Part shown: positions 23,478 to 32,037 of the stretch, piece by piece | Numbering within the stretch: position 1 is the stretch's first letter | How the letters are laid out: the number at the start of each line of letters is the position of its first letter | Assembly: GCA_027972325.1 (NCBI GenBank) | Contig: JAPMOS010000011.1 | Coordinates: 622,501 to 686,500 of the forward strand | DNA length: 64,000 nucleotides | DNA from: Paratrimastix pyriformis | Lineage: Eukaryota; Preaxostyla; Paratrimastigidae | Reading direction: 5' to 3' | Notes under the pieces: generated by a model | Seen by the model: the letters and a program-made list of their open reading frames with translations, nothing else | Databases searched by the model: none | What the model was told of the DNA's origin: nothing | Made by a program: the position numbers and the translations under genes

Positions 23478-23811
23478 TCCTGCACCAGGACCTGCCCCGG
23501 CACCCGCTCCGGCACCCGCGCCCCCGTCTCCTGCCCCGACAGCACCCGCACCCGCACCCGCACCCGCACCCGCACCCGCACCCGCACCCGCACCCGCGCC
23601 GGTTGGCGTCCCTGAGGGGGCGGCCGCTGGGGAGCGCCGGTGCCTGGTGTGCGGGCGGGCGGAGGGGGCCGGGCCGCTACACCGGTGCAGCATCTGCAAG
23701 CGGGACGCCTACTGCTCGGTCACCTGCCAGCGGGCCGACTGGGCCCGCCACAAGACCGCCTGGCACACCCAGGGCCAGGGCCCCGCGCCCCCGCCCCCAG
23801 CCGCCCGGTGA
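18927..23811 (+). CDS. Large MYND-type zinc-finger protein
   Basis: Not recognised beyond its finger. It starts MQIDPQRLVRDFFLFFLELC at 18927. About twelve exons encode helix-rich segments, for example VCYLIEGLVLGEDATAEAA, YLAYRRTLCPPEG, LGWAVIANQDRLARAAE and VYCVFRGRLEELLGEAGL, which look like a helical-repeat scaffold. Most of its introns start GTCCGC, for example after WLQ near 19613 and after ARAAE near 21278. Near the C-terminus an Ala-Pro repeat of about 65 residues precedes the finger. The finger runs CLVCGR, HRCSICKRDAYCSVTC, RHKTAWH. The expected last Cys of the MYND pattern (four residues after the first His) is Trp, with a His right after, so zinc binding at that site is uncertain. 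The stop is at 23811. Confidence 0.6.
21664..21694. repeat. (TGG)n tract in a MYND-gene intron
   Basis: About ten copies of TGG lie inside an intron that begins at the GTCCGCACC donor near 21637. Confidence 0.8.
21960..22055. repeat. Two poly-G runs in adjacent intron sequence
   Basis: G26 at 21960-21985 and G17 at 22039-22055 occur in one intron of the MYND gene, between the exons ending RHVGEE and beginning VYCVFRGR. Two long G runs on the sense strand within 100 nt could fold as a G-quadruplex in the pre-mRNA. Confidence 0.85.
23398..23601 (+). repeat. Coding GCGCCC/GCACCC array (Ala-Pro repeat)
   Basis: Two blocks of a 6-bp repeat, GCGCCC then GCACCC, encode an Ala-Pro chain in the MYND protein. 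The chain joins the helical scaffold to the zinc finger. The open frame is preserved throughout, which supports translation. Confidence 0.75.
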
Positions 23812-24324
23812 CCGGTGATGGGCGTTTGGCCCCGACCTGCGGGGGCCGCGTCTCGATGGGACCCGATGGACCTTCCCCACCCCGGCCCACCTCGGCCCCA
23901 AGAGAGCTGCATGGTGGGGATGCCAATGCACAGGGAACAGGGATGTCGATGCCGATGTGGACGCCGATGCGCAGGCGAAGAAATCGAGGAGTCGACGACC
24001 AATGGAGGGGAAGGGGAAGGGGAGGAGGAGGAGGAGGAGGGGGGAGGGAGGGGAGGAGGAGGAGGAGGAGGAGGAGGAGGAGGAGGAGGAGGAGGAGGAG
24101 GAGGAGGAGGAGGAGGAGGAGGAGGAGGAGGGGAGGAGGAGGAGGAGGAGGAGGAGGGAGGAGGAGGAGGAGGAGGAGGAGGAGGAGGAGGAGGAGGAGG
24201 GAGGAGGAGGAGGAGGAGGAGGAGGAGGAGGAGGAGGGATTGGGAATGGAGGGGGGGGGGGGGGCGGAGGGCGGCCAACAGCTCCCCGCGTTTGGCCTGC
24301 CGGGGGCCGGGGGCCCGGCCCGCT
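23812..24324. repeat. Tail-to-tail spacer filled by a (GGA)n microsatellite
   Basis: No gene is seen here. From about 24010 to 24240 the plus strand is almost pure GGA/GAG purine repeat, with a G14 run at 24251-24264. The first 180 bp are unique sequence and should hold the MYND 3' UTR. Frames crossing the repeat give poly-Glu, poly-Gly, poly-Arg and antisense poly-Pro/Ser artefacts, which are not genes. Confidence 0.85.
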
Positions 24325-27300
24325 CTAGGGGGTGGGGTAGAAGTTCCACACGCGGATGGCCCCGTCGTCGCCCACCGAGAGCAGCTGCTTCTCGTCGGGC
24401 GCCCAGGCCACCTGGCGGCAGGGGGCGCTGTGGCCGCACCCGGCGCTGGTGGCCAGGGGCTCGGGCGGGGCCCGCCGGGCGGCGGCGGCGGGGCTGGGGG
24501 CGGGCTGGTAGTCGATCCGGGCCAGGTCGTAGAGGACCAGGTCGCCGCCCTCGGTGGCCACGGCCAGGAAGCGCCCCGACGGGGAGGCAGCCACCGAGGT
24601 CACCGGGCCGCCCCGCTCCTGCCAGCTCACCACAGGGTCGCGATAGTCCCGGTCCCAGACCTGCCCCCACCAACCCACCCCCACCCCCGCGAGGAGGCCC
24701 GCCAGGCGGACGGTCAGTGGGGATGGGGCGGATGGAAGGGCGTGGCGGGGGCGTGGCGTGGCGGATGGAAGGGCGTGGCGGGGCGTGGCGGGGGGCTGCG
24801 GACCGAGATGCGGCCCGAGGCGGAGCCCGTGATGAGCTCCTGCTCGCCGGTGGCCTTCTGGGTCAGGCTCGTGAACGCCTCGTCCTGCGCCCCACCGGAC
24901 ATCACGGCCAGCAGGGGAGCGCCGGGGGAGGCAGGGGAGGGCAGGGGAGGGCAGGGGAGGAGTGGGCGATGAGGGAGGGAGGCCGGCTGGCGGGGGCGGC
25001 GGACCCTTGCGAAGTGGGGCGTGCCCAGGGTGCGCTCGGTCTTCAGGTCGTACGACGTCACGTAGTGGTCCGGCCCGCAGCTGTGGGCCACCTGCTCGGC
25101 GGTCAGGTCGAATTGCAGCCCTGCAGGCACGCAAAGGCGCACCCCCCCAGTTTGTTGGTGGGTGGGTGCCGAAGGTCGGGCGGGTGCAGGCGGTCAGGGC
25201 AGGGCAGGGCAGGGCAAGGCAGGGGGCAGGACGGGGGCGGGGCGGACCGGTGATGGGGCGGGTGTGGTCGCCGAACTGGGCGATGAGCTCGTGGGTGCGG
25301 CGGCTCCAGCAGCGGACGGTGCCCTCCTCGCCCCCGCTCAGGATCAGCGCCTCGGTCGCCGCCAGGGCCGTCACGGCCCCACGGTGGGCAGCCACTGCGC
25401 CACCCCAGGCATAACATATAGCCGCCGACCATGAGTGGGGAGGCGTGGGGAGCGTGGGGGGGGGGGGGGGGGGGCGGACCTTCCAGAGGGCTCCCCGGTG
25501 GCGCGGTTGGTGGCGCGGATGCAGCCGTCCGCGTGGCCGGTCAGGACGGCGTCCCCTGCGCCGCCCGGTGTGGAACCCCGCCCACGTGACGGCATGAACC
25601 GGGAGCCTCGTCAGCGATCAGGCAGGGGCCGTGCCATTGCGGAGCGGAGGGAGGGAGGCGGGAGGCGGGAGGCGGGAGGAGCGATGGCGGCGGCGGCGGC
25701 GGGGCGACCGACCGGAGAGCTCGTGGGCGGGACGACATGGGCGTCCGGGCAAGCACCCGGTACTCGGAGAGATCCCTGCGGCCAGTCGCCGCCAGCAGTC
25801 AGATGGAGCGGGGGTGATGTGAGCGGCGAGGGGTGATGTGAGCGGCGAGGGGTGATGTGAGCGGCGAGGGGGTGATGTGAGCGGCGAGGGGGTGATGTGA
25901 GCGGCGAGGGGTGATGAGCGGCGAGGGGTGATGAGCGGCGAGGGGTGATGTGAGCGGCGAGGGGTGATGAGCGGCAAGGGGTGATGTGAGGGCAAGGGGC
26001 GAGGGGGGGCCGAGGGGCGAGGGGCGAGGGGCGAGGGCGAGGGAGCGAGGGAGCGAGGGAGCGAGGGGGCGAGGGGCGAGGGGGGCGAGGGGCGAGGGGC
26101 GAGGGGGCGAGGGGCGAGGGGCGAGGGGGCGAGGGGCGAGGGGCGAGGGGGCGAGGGGGCGAGGGGCGAGGGCGAGGGGGCGAGGGGGCGGGGCGAGGGG
26201 GCGGGGCGGACCAGAATGAGAGCAGGTTGCGCCGCTGCCACGAGCCGCCGGCAACACCACAGCCCAGGAGACCCGACCGTGAGAGCATTGCGGGGGGCAG
26301 GGCAAAGAAGGCGAAGAAGGCGGGGTGGATGGGGAACTGGGTGGGGGAACTGGGTCGGGGAATTGGGTGGGGGAATTGGGTCGGTCGGGGAACTGGGTGG
26401 GTGGGGGCGGACACGAAGGATTCGCTGGAGGCCTGCGAAGGCGACCGCCTGGGTGGGGCTGGTGGGGTTCTCCATGACCAGCTGGGGCGCCATGTCCCCG
26501 GGGCCAGCCTGCCATGCCGATGGTGGGTGATGGTGATGATGCTGCCGCGGACAAGATGATGACAGGGAGGAGGGAGGGAGGGAGGGGAGGGAGGGGAGGA
26601 GGGAGGGAGGGAGGGAGGGAGGGAGGGAGGGGGGGGGGGCTGTGCGGGCAAGGCCGGGCTTGGCGGGCGGGCCTGAAGACGGTGCCGCGGTTTGTGAGGC
26701 GATGGCCCGGCAGGGGTCTGCACGGCGGCACCCGAACCGGACCGGCGCGCCCCGCAGAGGACAGAGAAAGAGGACGAGCGGGTTTTGGTGAGGAGGGACA
26801 TGCCAAGCCAATCGGAGGAAGGAGGGGCGGGCGGGCGGGCGGGCGGGCGGGCGGGGCGGACCGAGGATGCGCCAGTCGAGGTCCCTGCCGATGGCCTTGA
26901 CGACGGCCCCGTGGCCGCCCCCCAGGTAGACCACCTGCCCGGGCCGCCCCGTGGCCGGGTCCTCGGCCTCCTCCCCCACACACAGCGAGGTGACCCCGCC
27001 CGTGCACATCTGCGGCGCGGGCACAGAGAGGGTGGCGAAAAGGGTTGAGTTCCTGTGGGATTGGGGATGGGCGAGCGGCCATCGGGACGGGGGCGGGGCA
27101 AGAGGGGCAGGAGGGGCAGGAGGGGCAGGAGGGGCAGGAGGGGCAGGAGGGGCAGGGGGCGCCCTCGGGATCATCGGGACCGCCTGACGGCGGGCAGACC
27201 GGGAAGTGGCGCCTGTAGATGCGGTTGGCGAAGCTGAAGACGCACAGCTCGCCCGAGTCGGTGCCCGTGAGGATGTCGGGCAGGCACACCTGGCCGGCCG

Positions 27301-28323
27301 GGTAGGTCCGCAGGAAACCTGCACGTGCACGCGGCGGTTGGGCGATGGAGGGCAAGGTCGCATCCGGGAAGGGGGGCCGGGCGGACCGGAGTGGGGCAGC
27401 CCGCAGGGGGCCGGCCGGGCCATGTTGTACGACTGGGTGGCCTGGCTGAAGGCAACCTCCGTCGTGCGGAGCTGGTTGCCGACGGCCATCACCAGCAGGT
27501 AGGCCGGGTTCTGGGGGGCGGCCCGGCGGCCCGGGGCGGCTGGGGCCACCTGGGGCGGAGCCCACGCGACTGGTCCGTGAGGAGAGCACGGACAAAGTCG
27601 CAACCAGTGAGATCGTGCCGAAGCAAGCGGAGAGGATGCCGGGGGGGGGGGGGGGGGGAGGGAGGGAGGGAGGGGAGGGAGGGAGGGAGGGAGGGAGGGA
27701 GGGAGGGAGGGAGGGAGGGAGGAGGGGACCACAGGAGGTCGCAGGAGGCACGGACTGAACGAGGGCACCTGCTCGGCCTTGGCGGAACCTGTGAGGGCCC
27801 CGGTGCGGAGGTCCCACACCGAGACCAGAGTGTCCTCTCCGGTCACCGCGAGGAAGCGCTCGTCGGCCGTGATGGCCAGCTGCATGATGCCCAGCGTGTG
27901 CCGGTCCAGCTGGAAGCGGCGCTCACGGCGGGCATAGTCCCAGACGATCACAGGGGCCAACCGATCGCGAGTCCGGGTGGGACCCAATTGGCCCGAGACA
28001 ATGTAGTGCTCAGAAACCGCAAGTGCAGTGACCGTATCCGTGTGGCCCCGCAGGAAGGCCTGCTGATGTCTGGTTGGGAAAAAGAGGTGGTCACCACGAG
28101 GGGAAGAAGACACAGACGGATCCGTCAAATCAGAGATGCAAACGAGTCCGCCAACAGCAGAGATCACAATATTTTTGTCAAGAGGATAGGCATGGAAGCA
28201 TCCTGAGCGAGAATGCTGCCCGCCAATGACGTGTTCAATCTCAAGCACTACAAAATGTGATTTCAATTATAATAGAATTATTGCCTCGCCTTGCGACGGA
28301 CTGCTTGCAGTTGGGGCGGACAT
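24325..28323 (-). CDS. CFAP52: WD-repeat ciliary protein CFAP52 (WDR16)
   Basis: A microtubule inner protein of motile cilia in animals and algae. Exon 1 is tiny (MSAPTAS at 28323). Intron 28248-28301 (54 nt, donor GTCCGTCGC) joins it to MLEIEHVIGGQHSRSG. WD repeats follow the CFAP52 order: AFLRGHTDTVTALAVSEHYI, IVWDYARRERRFQLDRH, LVSVWDLRTGALTGSA, LTGTDSGELCVFSFANRIYR, VVYLGGGHGAVVKAIG, VMENPTSPTQAVAFAG, VLTGHADGCIRATNRATGE, VTALAATEALILSGGEEGTV and VASPSGRFLAVATEGG-like blades. The last blade is QLLSVGDDGAIRVWNFYPTP, ending at 24325. Several introns are expanded by G-rich repeats. It shares a 75 bp spacer with IFT56. Confidence 0.88.
25456..25474. repeat. Poly-G run (19 nt) in a CFAP52 intron
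   Basis: Sense-strand C run, directly next to a splice donor (GGTCCGCC on the minus strand). Confidence 0.85.
25806..26210. repeat. Minisatellite in a CFAP52 intron
   Basis: From about 25806 to 25985 an 18-20 bp unit, GTGATGTGAGCGGCGAGGG with variants, repeats about nine times. From about 25986 to 26210 it degrades into a shorter GCGAGGG/GCGAGGGG array. The array ends next to a GGCGGACC donor on the minus strand, so it is intronic. Both parts share the GCGAGGGG core, which suggests the short array is a collapsed form of the long one. Confidence 0.85.
26565..26639. repeat. (GGGA)n tract with terminal G run, CFAP52 intron
   Basis: A purine-only tract on the plus strand within the intron between the exon coding VMENPTSPTQAVAFAG and the exon coding VVYLGGGHGAV. 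Confidence 0.8.
27095..27153. repeat. (GAGGGGCAG)n short tandem array, CFAP52 intron
   Basis: About six copies of a 9-bp unit, in frame by chance on both strands. It lies between the exon coding TGTDSGELCVF and the exon coding VTSLCVGEE, so I read it as intronic. Confidence 0.7.
27641..27725. repeat. G18 run followed by (GGGA)n, CFAP52 intron
   Basis: A poly-G run and a GGGA repeat occupy the intron between the exon ending LTGSAKAEQ and the exon carrying NPAYLLVMAVGNQLRTTEVA. Confidence 0.85.
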
Positions 28324-28398
28324 GCGGGCTTGAATAAATTTCAAACCAAGAAAGATTGTCAGAAAGGACAGGGATTTACGGGCTCTTCCTCGCTTGAA
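28324..28398. promoter_or_regulatory. 75-bp bidirectional promoter of two ciliary genes
   Basis: The ATG codons of CFAP52 (28323, minus) and IFT56 (28399, plus) face each other across 75 bp of AT-richer sequence. All core promoter and leader sequence for both must lie here or inside the genes. I looked for an RFX X-box (GTTRCC and GGYAAC half-sites) and did not see one. Confidence 0.6.
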
Positions 28399-31300
28399 AT
28401 GAATCTCTCTCGTTTGAAGCCCGTGTTGATGGCTGCGAGCTCTTTTACGCAGACATCCAAACAAGTCTCCGAAAAGAGGCCCGCGTTGGACGATTTTATT
28501 TCGTCGCGCAACTTCGTGGGGGCCATCACATTGCTCGAATTCATGCGCAGCACACGTATCAAGCAATACGAAGACGTTCCTATTCAACCATGGCTCGGAT
28601 ATTGCAACTTTCATTTGGGCGAGTACCAGAAGGCTATGGATATTTACAAGGAGATTCTCAGGGACCCTGCCGCCTCCCCGGAGTTCCACCTCTATCTTGC
28701 CTGCTGCCTTCTCTACATGGGACTCTATCGAGAGGCCCAACAAGAAGCGATGCTTGGTCCGCTTTTCCGATGCCGCTCACCAATTATTCCTCTCATTCCC
28801 ATGCACGCTGCACTTCCCCCCTCCAGGCCCTGTGTGCCCATTGCAATATCGGATTCTCTTCAACATCGCGCATAAATTCAACGACGACGCGCAGCTGATC
28901 AAGTGTCACAAGGAGCTGGACATTGACAACCCGAAGTGCCCCATCGAGAACCAGGTCCCCGGGGTGGTGCCGACCGGCCCGATGGTGAGGGGATCCCTCC
29001 CCTCGGCCCGACCCGTTCCTCATTCTGGGAATTTGGGGGGATTCGTGTGTTCGTGGGTGGATGTCACCCGGGTCTGGGCAGCTGTGCTTTGCAGCCGTCT
29101 ACTTCCTGCGGAACCACTTCGAGGAGGCCTCCGACACGTACAAGCGGCTCGTCCTCGAGCACCCGTCCGCCCGCATGCCCTCGCCCGCCATCGCCCGCAT
29201 TTGCCACCTCGCCAGCCCTCGCCAGCCCTCGCCAGCCCTCGGCGCCACCCTCGCCCGAAGGCGGCCCGCCCGGCTGCCCTTCGTGCCCTTCGTGCCCTTC
29301 ATGCCCTTGGGCTGGGGCTGGGGCTGGGGCTGGGGCTGGGGCTGGGGCTGGGGCTGGGGCTGGGGTGATGGCGCAGGGAGATGCTGGCGCTGAACGTGTA
29401 CATGGCCTTCTGCTACTTCAAGCTGGACTACTACGACCTCTCCATGGAGATGCTCAACAAGTCCGCCCCTGCACCCTGCACCCGGCCCCTGCACCCGGCC
29501 CCTGCACCCGTCCCCTGCACCCGTCCCCCGCACCCGTCCCCCGCACCCGTCCCCCGCACCCGTCCCCCGCACCCGTCCCCGCACCCGTCCCCGCACCCGT
29601 CCCCGCACCCGTCCCCCGCACCCGTCCCCGCACCCGTCCCCGCACCCGTCCCCCGCACCCGTCCCCGCACCCGTCCCCGCACCCGTCCCCGCACCCGTCC
29701 CCGCACCCGTCCCCGCACCCGTCCCCCGCACGTCCCCCGCACCCGTCCCCCGCCCCGCGGGGCCTACCCCCAACCTCGACCCCGTCCTTTGCTCCCCTTC
29801 ACTGATCGCCCGTTGCCGGGGCCTGGGGGGGGCAGCTACCTGCAAGTGCATCCCCGCTCGGCCGTGGCCGTCAACCTGAAGGCCTGCAACCAGTACAAGC
29901 TCTTCACGTCCGCCCCGCCCCACCACGGTGCCCTCCTCCCCGTCCGGCGGTGGGTCTGACCGACCTCGGTGCCTCTCTGTCGGTCGGTGTGCCTGTGTCT
30001 GTCTGGGCCTCTGTCGGTCGGTGTGCCTGTGTCTGTCTGGGGCGGTCGTGTGCCTGTGTCTGTCTGGGCCCAGGAACGGCAAGACGGCCGAGCAGGAGTA
30101 CCGGGCGCTGAGCGACTCGGACGGGATCACCGAGGCTGAGCGGGCCCTCATCGAGCACAACAAGGTCGCACCTACCTACCCACACCCTGCCCACCTACAC
30201 CCCGGCTCACCCTCCGCCCCCTCCCAGGTCGTCTTCCGGAGCGGCGAAGGGGCGCTGCAGGTGCTGCCGCCCCTTGTGGACGTGATCCCCGAGGCCCGGC
30301 TGAACCTGGTCATCTACCACCTGCGCAACGAGGACATCCAGGACGCCTACGCCCTCATCAAGGACTTCCCCCCGTCCACCCCGCAGGAGTTCATCCTCAA
30401 GGTCACACACGCCGCCCCCGCGCCCCCGCACCCCACCCACCCTCTCCGCACCCCCTCGCGTCCCGTCGGCTCACGTGGGGGGGGTGGCTCACCACTTGGG
30501 GTGTGTGGCCGTGTGGCGACCGCAGGCCGTGGTGAACACCTTTGTGGGGCAGGTCTCGGTCAGCGAGGAGCACCTCAAGCAGGCCCAGCACTACTTCAAC
30601 CTGGTCGGGTCCAGCACCACAGAGTGCGACACCATCCCCGGCCGGTCCGCCCATCCCGCCCCGCCCATCCCGCCCCGCCCATCCCGTCCCGCCCGTCCCG
30701 CCCCGCCCATCCCGCCCCGCCCACGCCGCGCCCATCCCTCTCCACTGAGCTGGGTCTGATTTATTCGCATGACGGTCTGCTGACGGGGGCGGTGGTGGGC
30801 TGTGGTGGGCTGTGGTGGGCCGGTGGGCCGGTGGGCCGGGGCCGGACAGGCAAGCGATGGCCAGCTGCCTCTTCCTGCTGAAGCACTTCGACGAGGTGCT
30901 GATCTACCTGCGCTCCATCAAGGCCTTCTACTTCGCCGACGACACCTTCAACTACAACTACGGCCTGGCCCTGGCGGCCACCAGCCAGTACAAGGAGGCC
31001 GAGGAGACACTGCTGCTGGTGCAGAACGAGCGCATCCTGAAGGACATCTGCTACCTCAGCTGGCTGGCCCGGTGCTTCGTCATGAACCACCGGCCCCAGG
31101 CCGCCTGGGAGAAGTACCTGGCCATGGACCCGCAGTCCCCCGAGAACTTCGGCTTCCTGCAGCTCATCGCAAACGACTGCTACACCGTCCGCGCCCTGCC
31201 CCCGCCCCCGCCCCCGCCCCCCCCCCCCCTTCACCCCTCCACAGCCCCCAGCCCCCCAGCCCCCCACGCCCCGCTCCCATGGTGGGCTGCGGCACGCCTC

Positions 31301-31760
31301 CCGCCCCTCCCGATGGGCACCTCCTCAACCCGGCCTGGGTTGCCTGCTGTGTGGTGGTGGCGGCGGCGGGCGGCGGTGTCGGTGTCGGGGCGTGCAGACG
31401 AACCAGTACTACTACGCGGCCAAGGCCTTCGACGTGCTCGAGCGGATCGACCCGCACCCCGACTACCTCGACGGCAAGCGGGGCGCATGCGTGGTCCGTG
31501 CCCCCGCGCCCCCCGGCCCCCGGCGCCGCTCACCGCACATCCCCACCACCGAGCAGGGCGTCTTCCAGCAGTACATCACGGGCCGCATGGGCGCCCTGGA
31601 CAAGTCCATCCAGCAGCAGCAGGTCGCTGAGGCGGCCCAGATGCTCCGCACCAGCCAGCACCCCACGTGCGAGAAGGCCATGATGACCATCCGCAAGTGG
31701 ATCCTCGAGAACCAAGGCTGGGACGTCCTCACCGCTCGCACCGACCAGACAGTTGCGTAA
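28399..31760 (+). CDS. IFT56: Intraflagellar transport protein 56 (TTC26/DYF-13)
   Basis: TPR protein of the IFT-B complex that carries motility proteins into cilia. It starts [16 protein letters not shown] at 28399. The following segments match IFT56 along its whole length: [146 protein letters not shown] and [20 protein letters not shown]. The end is [16 protein letters not shown] at 31760. An intron with donor GTCCGCTTT joins EAML to GPVCPLQYR. Introns near 29180-29370, 29460-29830 and 30630-30850 contain tandem repeats. It is the best-conserved gene in the window. Confidence 0.93.
29306..29364. repeat. (GGGGCT)n array in an IFT56 intron
   Basis: About nine copies of GGGGCT on the sense strand. 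It lies between the exon ending RLVLEHPSA and the exon beginning [11 protein letters not shown]. Confidence 0.85.
29500..29755. repeat. (CCGCACCCGTCC)n array in an IFT56 intron
   Basis: More than 15 copies of an 11-12 bp unit alternating CGCACCCGTCCC and CGCACCCGTCCCC. The intron starts at GTCCGCCCC just after the codons for MEMLNK. The repeat unit itself contains GTCC, so the array holds many decoy donor-like sites (GTCCCCGC) on the sense strand. Confidence 0.85.
29972..30070. repeat. Tandem CTGTGTCTGTCTGGG-type repeat, IFT56 intron
   Basis: About three imperfect copies of a 30-33 bp unit (TCGGTCGGTGTGCCTGTG with TCTGTCTGGG) lie between the exon ending [10 protein letters not shown] and the exon beginning [13 protein letters not shown]-like sequence at about 30072. 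Confidence 0.65.
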
Positions 31761-32037
31761 AGATCGGCAGTGCCAACAATTTCTCCTCGGATGTGTACAG
31801 GCCTTTGGAGTGCTTCTCTGTGAAAAGAAATCGAACAACACAAATAATCGGAGAAACCGGAAATTACCCGATTTCTGGCGCCGGCGCAGGAACTTTGCTG
31901 TATTCAAAGCCAACAGAAACAGAGAAAAAGAAAGAAAGCACGGAAAAATCTTTGGGTATGAGTGGAAACTGCCTCCGGAAATTAAAGCTATGTTTTTATT
32001 AGTGACCGCGCCCGCTTGGCCTATTTTGCTTGTGTAA
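31761..32037. other. Spacer between IFT56 and the carboxypeptidase gene
   Basis: A tandem spacer of 277 bp, clearly AT-richer than the genes. It should contain the IFT56 3' UTR and the promoter of the next gene. AATAATCGG near 31845 and a T-rich stretch near 31990-32010 are visible, but no recognised motif. Confidence 0.5.

Noticed and set aside
23812-24324. Long ORFs on both strands over the GGA repeat (poly-Glu, poly-Arg, poly-Pro)
   Set aside because: A stop-free trinucleotide repeat keeps all frames open. There is no conserved sequence on either side, and the flanks are the 3' ends of two convergent genes.
28324-28398. RFX X-box in the CFAP52/IFT56 promoter
   Set aside because: No pair of GTTRCC/GGYAAC half-sites with correct spacing is present.
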